DNA of 64,000 bases from RHLJ01 sp965222205 (GTDB lineage: Bacteria; Bacteroidota; Rhodothermia; Balneolales; Balneolaceae), in the NCBI GenBank assembly GCA_965222205.1, contig OZ244932.1, positions 1,054,001 to 1,118,000 of the forward strand, in the 5' to 3' direction. The position numbers were made by a program, and so were the translations under genes. Below, piece after piece: positions 51,698-60,426 of the stretch (within the stretch, counting starts at the first letter, position 1; every line of letters starts with the position of its first letter). Below the pieces are notes generated by a model that saw only the letters and a program-made list of their open reading frames with translations, searched no databases and had not been told where the DNA came from.

Positions 51698-54007
51698 ATG
51701 ATCAAAACAATCTTTAATTATTCTTTAGGTCTTCTATCCATCTTTATTGCGGTCACTCAAACCTGTGAGGACTTCCCGGATTATGATTATCCCACATATC
51801 CTGAGCAGCCTTATAATTTTGAACATCTGGATTTGGCAATCACGCTGGAGCCGGAACTAACTCTTGTTCGGGGAGTGGCTACCTATACCGTGGCATCAAA
51901 AATTAACGGAGCTACTGAACTGGTTCTTAATTCTGAAGAATCCGCTATTGATGGAGTTTCGCTAAATAAGTCTGTAGTTGACTTCGAATTCTCCGGAGAC
52001 TCGTTAATCGTATTTCTTCCTGATTCATCAATAGAAGGGGAGAGATTTGAACTAGCAATTACCTGGCAATCGAATTCCAGTTTTGGTCTTTATTTAGATT
52101 CAGAAGGAAATTTTTGGTCTTCAAAGAATCCACTGGCACACCGGCACTGGTTCCCGGTTTTTGATCATCCCCGGAATGAACTTACTTTTGAAGCTCAAAT
52201 TTCTATTCCTTATGAAAACGAAGTGCTGTTTAATGGTGAATTTGTTAGTGATGAGGCTCAAGCTGGGAATAGAAAAAAAATTTACTACGTGTCTGATACA
52301 CCGGTCCCGGTTACAGGGCTTGGTTTTGCGATGGGTGATTTTCTTATCACAGAAGTTACATCCGGGTTGACAAGTATTCGGTTGTTCAGTTCAGATCAAA
52401 AATATACCGAAGAAGAACGGATAGACTTGATTCGGGAAGCCTCACGGCTAAAGAAAGAAGTGGAGAGAATGCTTTCGATGGAATACCCATGGGAAGGGCT
52501 TAATCTTGTGATACTGCCGGACAACTTCTGGGAAGAAAGAACACATGGCACTGGAACTATTTTTCTGTATGAGAATTTGGGATCACTTTCCAATCAATTA
52601 AAAAGAGGATTATATGCCCAATGGTTTGGGGAATATCAGCGTGGTGAACAATTCTTCGATTTTGAACATGCAGGAAATGAATTAATGCGAACGGCACTGC
52701 ATTTTTCTATGAATGAAGAACCGGCGCTTACTGACAACCCGGATACGTTAAACACTGTGTACTCCTGGAATCGCTGGCAGGAATCGTTCAATGCAAAGAC
52801 TCAGTTATTCCAGCAAACAGTGAGCAATTCGTTGTCGGAAATTCTCAGAGCTGGGAAAGGAATAGTTTCCTTTGAAGATTATGCAGACGCCTGGTATGAT
52901 AAAACCGGTATTTCCTGGCATGATGTTTCCTTTGATGAGCCTTCTTCTAAGCAAGAGGCTGAGTCAGAAAATATTCAGTATACACTCAATACAGAGTACG
53001 ATGAAATGAATTCCGAGCTGGCTTTAATTTTCGAACTTAGAGAAGGTAGTGGGGAGGAATTATACTCCCTGGATATGACAGAATTGACTTTTGAAGATTC
53101 CGTCAACCATGAAGTAAGTTTTACGGGTGAACTGGATACGGTATTGGTTTCACTTTCACTAATGGTGGAGTATGTGCGTCTTAGCGAAGGCACTGTTTCT
53201 ATGGATGTAGTCGAAGTTCAAACTATGCCGTTGTTCTTTTTATTGAACCAACTCAGAAGCCCAAATTCAGATGACCGAAGAACCGCGGCAATGCTTCTTT
53301 CAGGCCATAGCGATAACCCTGATTTACAGCTCGCGCTCAATGATGTAATGGCGAACGAAGAAGAAGGTTCTGTTCGTGCAGCCTTGCTAAGTACAATGGC
53401 AGTTATCACAAACGGAGCTACCGGTACTGAACAGCAATTCCTGGATGGCTTAAATTCAAATAATGAGGAAGTTCAACTTGTTTCTCTTCAGTCGCTTACT
53501 AATTATCCGGATAACGATATAGTAAAAAACTCATTGAGAAATAGAGTATTACGGGCTGATTCAAAAGACCTTTTTAAAGTAGCTCTAGAAAGCTATGCAA
53601 CTGTAGCTTCAGGAGAAGAACTGGTTACTTTGGCAGAAAGGCTCCAACGGATTGACAGTACTGGTTCAAAATCACTATTTCTTATTTCCAATTATCCGGA
53701 TACAGACTCAGCCAATTCCTTTATTCCAATTGCAGAAAGCTACTTAGAGGATTCTTATCCATATTCTACAAGAAAAGAAGCACTAAACTATTTAGTAGCT
53801 AATGACTCTGTTGAGGAGCAATGGATTGAGAGATTTAATATCCTTTTGGAAGATAGAGACCCAAGAATCAGGCATTCATCTTTGAAAGCAGTTAAATGGC
53901 TGAGCCCATCCGAAGCGTTCAAAGTGCTAAGTTCAGTTGAGCAGAATGAATTTGATGCGCGTGTATTGTTAGAGGTTGATAACTTGTTGGAACAGTTATC
54001 GGAGTAA
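51698..54007 (+). CDS. M1-aminopeptidase homologue without a zinc site, plus HEAT repeats
   Basis: 769 residues. An N-terminal signal (residues 1-22, possibly a lipoprotein at C23), an M1-type beta-domain (SSKNPLAHRHWFPVFDHPRNE aligned with the usual FPCFDEP region) and the core helices. The segment at 297-311 reads LSNQLKRGLYAQWFGEY: the flanking QWFG that follows HExxH in M1 enzymes is intact, but the HExxH itself is R303, G304 and A307. The GxMEN loop is also replaced (THGTGTIFLYENLG). So it cannot bind zinc as M1 peptidases do. The C-terminal 280 residues are HEAT-like repeats (AAMLLSGHSDNPDLQLALND). Probably a binding or scaffold protein. Confidence 0.8.
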   Translation: MIKTIFNYSLGLLSIFIAVTQTCEDFPDYDYPTYPEQPYNFEHLDLAITLEPELTLVRGVATYTVASKINGATELVLNSEESAIDGVSLNKSVVDFEFSGDSLIVFLPDSSIEGERFELAITWQSNSSFGLYLDSEGNFWSSKNPLAHRHWFPVFDHPRNELTFEAQISIPYENEVLFNGEFVSDEAQAGNRKKIYYVSDTPVPVTGLGFAMGDFLITEVTSGLTSIRLFSSDQKYTEEERIDLIREASRLKKEVERMLSMEYPWEGLNLVILPDNFWEERTHGTGTIFLYENLGSLSNQLKRGLYAQWFGEYQRGEQFFDFEHAGNELMRTALHFSMNEEPALTDNPDTLNTVYSWNRWQESFNAKTQLFQQTVSNSLSEILRAGKGIVSFEDYADAWYDKTGISWHDVSFDEPSSKQEAESENIQYTLNTEYDEMNSELALIFELREGSGEELYSLDMTELTFEDSVNHEVSFTGELDTVLVSLSLMVEYVRLSEGTVSMDVVEVQTMPLFFLLNQLRSPNSDDRRTAAMLLSGHSDNPDLQLALNDVMANEEEGSVRAALLSTMAVITNGATGTEQQFLDGLNSNNEEVQLVSLQSLTNYPDNDIVKNSLRNRVLRADSKDLFKVALESYATVASGEELVTLAERLQRIDSTGSKSLFLISNYPDTDSANSFIPIAESYLEDSYPYSTRKEALNYLVANDSVEEQWIERFNILLEDRDPRIRHSSLKAVKWLSPSEAFKVLSSVEQNEFDARVLLEVDNLLEQLSE

Positions 54008-54052
54008 AACAACCATACAGGTAGTTCATGAACTGCCTGTACGGTTTAACAA

Positions 54053-55354
54053 TTATCCTTGTCTGATCCACTTGGCTAGTTCTTTGTAGGAAGGTTTTTT
54101 GCCATACATCAGGATACCAACACGATAGATTTTTGCGGCAAGCCACATCAATCCCGCAAAGGTTCCAATCATAAGAAGGAGGGAAAGGCCTATTTGCCAG
54201 AAGGGAACTTCAGTAGCTGCAATCCTGGAAATCATATTTATCGGAGCCGTAAGCGGGAAGAGGGAGGCAATTACAGAAACCGTAGAATCCGGATTTTCCA
54301 TAACGCGCAGGTTCAGGAAGTATCCAATAAATATTGGAATCATTACCGGCATCATAAACTGTTGAGTATCCTGCTCAGAGTCTACCGCGGATCCAATAGC
54401 AGCAAAAATTCCGGCGTAAATCAAAAATCCAATAAAGAAAAACAGGAAGAAATACAGAAAGATGCTGGGGTCAACCACAAACTGTTCTAAAGCAGATGGA
54501 TCGAAAGCGTTACTTGCAGCTGCCTCACGGGCGTCTTCCGGTAGATTTTGAAGCTGAGCATTTACAATCATTCCGGCCACAGGGGCAGCAATAATGGAAA
54601 GTCCGATATAAGACGCGATCCATACACCAAATTGGGTGATAGCAAGAGCAAGAATTCCAAAGAGTTTGCCAAGCATTAGCTCAATGGGTTTAATGGAAGA
54701 TGCAATTACTTCCACGATGCGACTAGTCTTTTCTTCAATCACCCCACGCATTAAAAGAGCTCCGTAACCAAATACACCAATGAAGATGAGTAAGCCCAGA
54801 ATAAAGCCAAATGCAGCACCGAAAACGGCGTTGTCTTCTTCTTCACCTTCTTCGGTAAGTTTCACTGATTTAAGTTGAGGTCGGGATTCAAAAATCTCAC
54901 GAACTTCAGGAGATACCTGGCTTCGGGATAGCCGTTCTTCCCGGACTACTTCCCTGAGATGATCTTCAACAGATTCAATGAAGCTCAACCCTCCACTTCC
55001 ACCATACACAAGAGTAGGGCTTTCTGAGGTTTCAATAAAAGCGTCACTGAGTACAACATATCCATCAATACCGCCAGCGAGTACGTTCGCTCTTATAGAG
55101 TCGATTTCGAGTTCACTTACATTCTGGTATCTGATACTATCAATCTCCACTAATCGGTTATAAAGCACTCCGGTTTCGTCATAGATTCCAACTGTTTTGG
55201 TTACCTCTCCATCCGAGATAGTCACAATTACGACTATTGCCATAAATGCAATAAAGGCCAGAGGAGTAAGGAGGGTAGAAAGGATAAACGATTTGGTTCG
55301 AACGCGTGTAAGATATTCGCGCTTTAAAACGAGAAAAATTTTATTGAAATCCAT
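54053..55354 (-). CDS. natB: NatB-like ABC-2 permease
   Basis: 433 residues. One helix near the N-terminus (LSTLLTPLAFIAFMAIVVIV), a large extracytoplasmic domain (about 55-175), then five helices (FGAAFGFILGLLIFIGVFGYG, FGILALAITQFGVWIASYIG and others). The MRGVIEEKTSRIVEVIASS segment is characteristic of NatB/ABC-2 permeases. Its partner ATPase gene ends 2 bp upstream. May export sodium or other substrates. Confidence 0.88.
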   Translation of the reverse strand: MDFNKIFLVLKREYLTRVRTKSFILSTLLTPLAFIAFMAIVVIVTISDGEVTKTVGIYDETGVLYNRLVEIDSIRYQNVSELEIDSIRANVLAGGIDGYVVLSDAFIETSESPTLVYGGSGGLSFIESVEDHLREVVREERLSRSQVSPEVREIFESRPQLKSVKLTEEGEEEDNAVFGAAFGFILGLLIFIGVFGYGALLMRGVIEEKTSRIVEVIASSIKPIELMLGKLFGILALAITQFGVWIASYIGLSIIAAPVAGMIVNAQLQNLPEDAREAAASNAFDPSALEQFVVDPSIFLYFFLFFFIGFLIYAGIFAAIGSAVDSEQDTQQFMMPVMIPIFIGYFLNLRVMENPDSTVSVIASLFPLTAPINMISRIAATEVPFWQIGLSLLLMIGTFAGLMWLAAKIYRVGILMYGKKPSYKELAKWIRQG

Positions 55355-55356
55355 TG

Positions 55357-56274
55357 TTACGCCTCCACATTTTTGATGTTATCTTCGCCGACGGTAGAGA
55401 TGAAAATCTCATTTAGTGAAGGTTGAACCCGTTCAAATTTGTGGATTTCTGCATGTTCCATAGCCAGCTTTAAAATGTCTTGCATCGACTGTCCATTTAA
55501 TACCCGTATTTCCGCGAAATTTGTAGATCGGTTATTGATTCGTACTTCCTCTAGTTCGTCCAGAAAAGCTCCGTCTCCTTCAAACTCAAGGTTGATGGTG
55601 TTCTTTCCGAAAGAAGCTTTCACCTCACGAAGTTTACCCTGGAGTACTGCCTTTCCTTTATTAAAGAGGCAGATGTCATCGCACATCTGTTCAACCTGTT
55701 CCATTCTGTGGGTGGAAAACAGGATTGTCTTTCCTTGCTCTTTCAACTCTATAATGACTTCTTTGAGTGTTTCGCTGTTTATGGGATCGAGTCCTGAAAA
55801 AGGCTCATCAAAAATATAAATATCCGGATCGTGAGCGATTGTAGCTATGAACTGGATTTTTTGTGACATCCCTTTCGAGAGTTCGCCAAGTTCTTTCTTT
55901 TTCCAATCGGAGGCTTCAAACCGCTCGAGCCAAAAATCGATGGCTTTTTTTGCAGCTGAAGTTTTCATGCCTTTAAGTTGAGTGAGATAAAGAAGTTGTT
56001 CTCCTACCTTCATCTTCTTGTATAAGCCACGTTCTTCCGGCATGTACCCGATCATTTTTTGAGTTTGCGGACTTGCAATGTGTCCATTAATTGTGATTTT
56101 CCCGGAATCTGGCGCAAGTATGTTATTGATCATTCGGATGGTAGTGGTTTTACCCGCTCCATTTGGACCCAACAGCCCAAAAATCCGTCCTTTTTCAACC
56201 TCAAAACTTACATCATTAACCGCTGTATTCGTTCCAAACGTTTTCGTAACGTTCTCTACATTGATGATGACCAT
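55357..56274 (-). CDS. natA: NatA-like ABC transporter ATPase
   Basis: 305 residues. Walker A is GPNGAGKTT, the signature LSKGMSQKIQF, Walker B DIYIFDEPFSGLDP, switch His in FSTHRMEQVEQM. A C-terminal domain of about 80 residues follows, as in NatA. It powers the adjacent permease. Divergent from glgA across a 138-bp gap. Confidence 0.92.
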   Translation of the reverse strand: MVIINVENVTKTFGTNTAVNDVSFEVEKGRIFGLLGPNGAGKTTTIRMINNILAPDSGKITINGHIASPQTQKMIGYMPEERGLYKKMKVGEQLLYLTQLKGMKTSAAKKAIDFWLERFEASDWKKKELGELSKGMSQKIQFIATIAHDPDIYIFDEPFSGLDPINSETLKEVIIELKEQGKTILFSTHRMEQVEQMCDDICLFNKGKAVLQGKLREVKASFGKNTINLEFEGDGAFLDELEEVRINNRSTNFAEIRVLNGQSMQDILKLAMEHAEIHKFERVQPSLNEIFISTVGEDNIKNVEA

Positions 56275-56412
56275 GTTACCCTGTTAGATTATTATTAAAG
56301 GAAGATAAAATTTTCTGTAAACTGATTTAAAGTTTTGCAACAAGCTTAAACTTTCCTTATTTGTTGTATTAATTTCGGAGTTATTACAAATCAGTCAAAT
56401 TTTTTTTCATAG

Positions 56413-57861
56413 ATGCATATTACTCACTTAAGTGCAGAATGTTACCCGGCAGCTAAAGCCGGAGGTCTTGGAGACGTAGTTGGAGCCCTACCAAAATATT
56501 TGAACAAGCTTGGAGAGTCGTGTGAAGTTATCATGCCCAGGTATAAAACGAACTGGCTGGAATCTCAGGAGTTCGATACAGTTTGGGAAAGCAATGCCCG
56601 AATGGGGTATGAATATTTTGGTTTTAAAATTTTAAAGGTAAAAGATGACCCTCTGGGATTTCCTTTGTATGTAGTTGATGTGCCCGGCAGACTTGACAGA
56701 CCCGGAGTCTATATCGATCCCTGGTCAGGTCATGCATACTGGGATGAATTTGAGCGCTTCCTGAGCTTTGAGATTGGGGCACTGGAATGGCTTGTTCATC
56801 GGGATGCATCTCCGGATATCATCCATTGCCACGATCATCACACAGGGCTTATTCCGTTTATGATTTCGAACTGTTTCAGATATCAATCACTTGCTCAAAT
56901 CCCTTCAGTAATTACGGTGCATAACGCCGAGTATCATGGGCAACATGACCTGGAACGCCACAGTATGCTTCCTGATTTTGATCTTTCTAAGATTGGATTA
57001 TTGGATTGGGATGGGAGACTGAATTCACTTGGATCGGCCTTAAAGTGTGCATGGAGAATATCTACCGTTTCCCAAAGCTATATGGATGAGTTGAGTAAGA
57101 ATAGCAACGGATTGGAATTGCTTTTTGCTCAGGAAAAAGAAAAATCCACAGGAATTGTAAACGGTATAGATGCTGAAGTATGGGATCCAGCTACCGATCC
57201 TTTGCTTGACCTTAATTACACAAAACGTGGTATTAAAGGAGGAAAAAGAAAGAATAAAGAGAAAATCTGCGAACAGTTCGGCTTGAACCCTGATGTTCCA
57301 ACAGTTGCATTTATAGGGAGATTGGTACGGGAGAAAGGGGCTGATTTATTACCCGATCTTATTTCTTCGTTTATGCATAAGGAAAGAGAAGTAAATTTTG
57401 TACTTCTTGGAACCGGCGACCCGGGACTTCACGAAATTTTTACCAGAATGGAAAGCGATCATGTCGGGTATTTTGATGCAACACTCGAATACAACGAAAA
57501 ACTGGCACACGAGATTTATGCTGGCGCGGATTTCATTCTAATGCCTTCAAGGGTTGAACCTTGTGGCCTCAACCAAATGTATTCTATGCGATACGGAACG
57601 GTACCAATTGTACGGGCGGTTGGAGGACTGAAGGATACCGTTATTGACCTAGAAGAAGAGGGCGGTTATGGAATTAAATTCCTTGAATTCAATCTACACG
57701 AAGCCGAACATGCGATCGATCGGGCTATAGATTTACATGCCGATAAAAAGAAGCATATTGATGTTATTAAAAAGATTATTAATCTTGATTTTTCATGGGA
57801 CAAATCGGCAAAAGAGTATATCAACATGTATAATCAACTAAAACTAGAGAGTACACAATGA
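56413..57861 (+). CDS. glgA: Glycogen synthase (ADP-glucose type)
   Basis: 482 residues, GT5 family. The ADP-glucose site KAGGLGDVVGALPKYL begins at residue 15, DIIHCHDHHTGLIPFM, FIGRLVREKGADLL and the catalytic SRVEPCGLNQMYSMRYGT are in order. It extends alpha-1,4-glucan from ADP-glucose supplied by the next gene, with which it overlaps by 4 bp (ATGA). Confidence 0.95.
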   Translation: MHITHLSAECYPAAKAGGLGDVVGALPKYLNKLGESCEVIMPRYKTNWLESQEFDTVWESNARMGYEYFGFKILKVKDDPLGFPLYVVDVPGRLDRPGVYIDPWSGHAYWDEFERFLSFEIGALEWLVHRDASPDIIHCHDHHTGLIPFMISNCFRYQSLAQIPSVITVHNAEYHGQHDLERHSMLPDFDLSKIGLLDWDGRLNSLGSALKCAWRISTVSQSYMDELSKNSNGLELLFAQEKEKSTGIVNGIDAEVWDPATDPLLDLNYTKRGIKGGKRKNKEKICEQFGLNPDVPTVAFIGRLVREKGADLLPDLISSFMHKEREVNFVLLGTGDPGLHEIFTRMESDHVGYFDATLEYNEKLAHEIYAGADFILMPSRVEPCGLNQMYSMRYGTVPIVRAVGGLKDTVIDLEEEGGYGIKFLEFNLHEAEHAIDRAIDLHADKKKHIDVIKKIINLDFSWDKSAKEYINMYNQLKLESTQ

Positions 57862-59129
57862 AGGATTCAGTCATATCAATTATACTAGGAGGAGGAAGAG
57901 GAACCCGGTTATTTCCCCTTACAGATCACAGATCTAAACCAGCGGTACCAATTGGAGGTAAATACCGGTTGGTAGATATCCCGATTTCGAATTGTATGAA
58001 TTCAGATATCAGGCGCATTTATGTGCTCACTCAGTTTAACTCAGCCTCTTTAAATCGGCATATAAAAAATACCTACAATTTTGATGTATTCAGTAACGGC
58101 TTTGTAGATATTCTCGCTGCCGAGCAAACGGCAGATAATACGCAATGGTTCCAGGGTACTGCAGATGCGGTACGTCAATCCATCCACCACATGGAAAACC
58201 ACGACTATGAATATGTTTTGATTCTTTCCGGAGATCAGCTTTACCAGATGGATTATCGAAAGATGCTGGAACGCCATCAAAAGAATGATTCTGATCTTAC
58301 TGTTGCAACAATACCTGTAGTAGCAGAAGATGCAACGGGTTTCGGTATTATGAAAACCAACAAGGAAGGGATGATCGACAGTTTTGTTGAGAAACCGGGA
58401 ATGGATGAACTAAATGACTGGAAATCGAATGTACCCGATCCTTACGCATCTCACAGGAAGCATTACCTGGCATCAATGGGGATTTATATTTTTAATCGAG
58501 ACACGCTAATCAGGCTTTTTAAGGAGAATCCTGATGCAACCGATTTTGGAAAGGAAATTATACCTAAGACTCTTAATGAAGGATTGAGGGTGAGCAGCTA
58601 TGAATTTGGAGGCTATTGGACAGATATTGGAACGATTAAATCATTTTTTGACGCGAATCTTGCTCTAACTGATACTGTGCCGGAATTCAATTTGTATGAC
58701 AATGATAGTTACATCTATACCCGGCCCCGTCTGTTACCTGCGTCAAAAATTATGGGGACCAACATGGAGCATTGCTTAATGGCAGAGGGCTGTCTTGTTG
58801 AAGCCAGCCGAATCGTACGTTCCGTAATAGGTATTCGATCACGAATTGGCAAAGGTACTACTATCGAAAACTCCATAATTATGGGTAATGATTATTTCCA
58901 GAGCCATGATTTTGTTGGTAATGCATCTTCAGATAGACCCGCAATGGGAATCGGGCAACGCAGTTATATTAGCAACTGTATTGTCGATAAAAACGTGTGT
59001 ATCGGTAACGATGTGCGAATAGCTGGTGGTAGCCATATTCCGGATGGAGATCATGAATATCACTACATGCGTGACGGTATAGCTATTGTGAAGAAAGGTG
59101 TGACTGTGCCTGATGGTACAATTATTTAG
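57858..59129 (+). CDS. glgC: Glucose-1-phosphate adenylyltransferase
   Basis: 423 residues. ILGGGRGTRLFPLTDHRSKPAVPIGG (first 20: pyrophosphorylase motif), VDIPISNCMNS, ILSGDQLYQMDY, FVEKPG and the left-handed beta-helix C-terminus (RIGKGTTIENSIIMGNDYF). Makes ADP-glucose from glucose-1-phosphate and ATP, the committed step of glycogen synthesis. Forms an operon with glgA. Confidence 0.95.
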   Translation: MKDSVISIILGGGRGTRLFPLTDHRSKPAVPIGGKYRLVDIPISNCMNSDIRRIYVLTQFNSASLNRHIKNTYNFDVFSNGFVDILAAEQTADNTQWFQGTADAVRQSIHHMENHDYEYVLILSGDQLYQMDYRKMLERHQKNDSDLTVATIPVVAEDATGFGIMKTNKEGMIDSFVEKPGMDELNDWKSNVPDPYASHRKHYLASMGIYIFNRDTLIRLFKENPDATDFGKEIIPKTLNEGLRVSSYEFGGYWTDIGTIKSFFDANLALTDTVPEFNLYDNDSYIYTRPRLLPASKIMGTNMEHCLMAEGCLVEASRIVRSVIGIRSRIGKGTTIENSIIMGNDYFQSHDFVGNASSDRPAMGIGQRSYISNCIVDKNVCIGNDVRIAGGSHIPDGDHEYHYMRDGIAIVKKGVTVPDGTII

Positions 59130-59141
59130 CTCCTGATCGGT

Positions 59142-59273
59142 TTAATCATGCAAAGCAAAGGCGACGACCTGTCTTCCATATTCGGTATTTAGTTTTTCAC
59201 CTCCATAACTTTCGGTTCCGGTTTGAGGGTATCCAAGTGCCCTAAGTGAAACTGTTTCTCCCAGAACCACCTG
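59142..59273 (-). pseudogene. Possible 3' remnant of an unknown gene
   Basis: An open stretch of 43 codons without a start, ending TAA, gives LRALGYPQTGTESYGGEKLN then TEYGRQVVAFALHD, compositionally like real protein. Just upstream in another frame reads YNCNRFEVRGIYLTGG, so a frameshift may separate the two halves. The rest of the gene is missing. I do not recognise the family. Confidence 0.35.
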
Positions 59274-59343
59274 TCAGATAAATTCCCCGCACTTCAAATC
59301 GATTGCAGTTATAGTACCCCAAGGTGAAAAAAATGAATAAAAA

Positions 59344-59375
59344 AAAGCCTTCTTCAAAGAAATGAAGAAGGCTTT
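59344..59375 (-). terminator. Intrinsic terminator of sucD
   Basis: AAAGCCTTCTTC (59344-59355) and GAAGAAGGCTTT (59364-59375) pair exactly around eight bases. On the minus strand the stem is followed by a long T run (the A-rich 59333-59346 on the plus strand). It lies 20 bp after the sucD stop. Confidence 0.9.
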
Positions 59376-59394
59376 AGAAGTTTTTCAAATAAGC

Positions 59395-60270
59395 TTAGAC
59401 TGCTTCGAGAACTCCTTTAAGAGTTACTCCAATATCGGCCGGGCTTTCAACAACGGTTATTCCTGCATCAGCTAGCGCCGCTTTTTTGGCCTGAGCTGTT
59501 CCCTGACCACCAGAAATGATTGCCCCGGCGTGCCCCATTCGTCTGCCCGGAGGTGCAGTTGAGCCTGCGATAAATGCAACAACAGGCTTATCCACGTTAT
59601 CTTTGATGTAAGCAGCTGCTTCTTCCTCTGCAGAACCACCAATCTCACCAATCAATACGATAGATTCAGTATCCGGGTCTTCTTGAAATAATTTTACTGC
59701 ATCCAGATGAGTGGTTCCAATAACCGGATCTCCACCAATACCTATTGCGGTACTTTGACCAAGTCCAACCTTTGTAAGCTGATCTACAGCTTCGTAGGTG
59801 AGCGTTCCAGAACGTGAAATTAAACCCACAGTTCCCGGTGAAAATATGTTACCCGGCATAATTCCAATTTTCGCTTCACCCGGAGTAATTACACCCGGAC
59901 AGTTCGGACCAATTAACGTAGCACCTCTACTTTTACAAACCTGTTTAGCTACAATCATATCTTTAACTGGAATTCCCTCTGTGATGCAAATAATCACTTT
60001 AATTCCAGCAAATGCAGCTTCAGTAATGGCATCAGCGGCAAAGGCAGGGGGGACGAAGATAACGGAAGTATTAGCACCTTCATTTTCAACAGAATCGGCT
60101 ACGGTATTGAAAACAGGTCGTTCCAAGTGAGTTTGACCACCTTTTCCCGGAGTTACTCCTCCTACAACATTGGTTCCATATTCTATCATTTGTCCGGCAT
60201 GGAAACTTCCTTCGCTACCGGTAAAACCCTGAACTATAAGGCGGGTATCCTTTCCTACTAATACGCTCAT
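59395..60270 (-). CDS. sucD: Succinate-CoA ligase, alpha subunit
   Basis: 291 residues. VQGFTGSEGSFHAGQMIEYG (CoA-binding), GPNCPGVITPGEAKIGIMPG and the phosphorylated histidine H247 in GRRMGHAGAIISGGQG. Carries the CoA and phosphohistidine site of the TCA-cycle enzyme. The beta subunit gene sucC is not adjacent within the window. Confidence 0.95.
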   Translation of the reverse strand: MSVLVGKDTRLIVQGFTGSEGSFHAGQMIEYGTNVVGGVTPGKGGQTHLERPVFNTVADSVENEGANTSVIFVPPAFAADAITEAAFAGIKVIICITEGIPVKDMIVAKQVCKSRGATLIGPNCPGVITPGEAKIGIMPGNIFSPGTVGLISRSGTLTYEAVDQLTKVGLGQSTAIGIGGDPVIGTTHLDAVKLFQEDPDTESIVLIGEIGGSAEEEAAAYIKDNVDKPVVAFIAGSTAPPGRRMGHAGAIISGGQGTAQAKKAALADAGITVVESPADIGVTLKGVLEAV

Positions 60271-60364
60271 TATCTGTATTTTAAAATTCTTGATTCAGCG
60301 GGCAGGAATATAAGGGCTATGAGGGAAAGTAGCTAAGACGAAAAGGGACAAAGTTCCAGAGAAA

Positions 60365-60402
60365 CAAAGGCACAAAGAAGCACACTTTCCTTTGTGCCTT
60401 TG
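60365..60402. repeat. Hairpin in the sucD-dnaG gap
   Basis: CAAAGGCACAAAG (60365-60377) and CTTTGTGCCTTTG (60390-60402) pair exactly. Related words (GGGACAAAG, TGTCCCTTTGTGCC) repeat on both sides, so this is probably a short dispersed repeat. It lies 25 bp before dnaG. Confidence 0.65.
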
Positions 60403-60426
60403 TCCCTTTGTGCCTATAATAAAATC

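Noticed and set aside
55439..55819. 126-codon plus-strand frame inside the ABC ATPase gene
   Set aside because: Antisense to Walker B and signature motifs.
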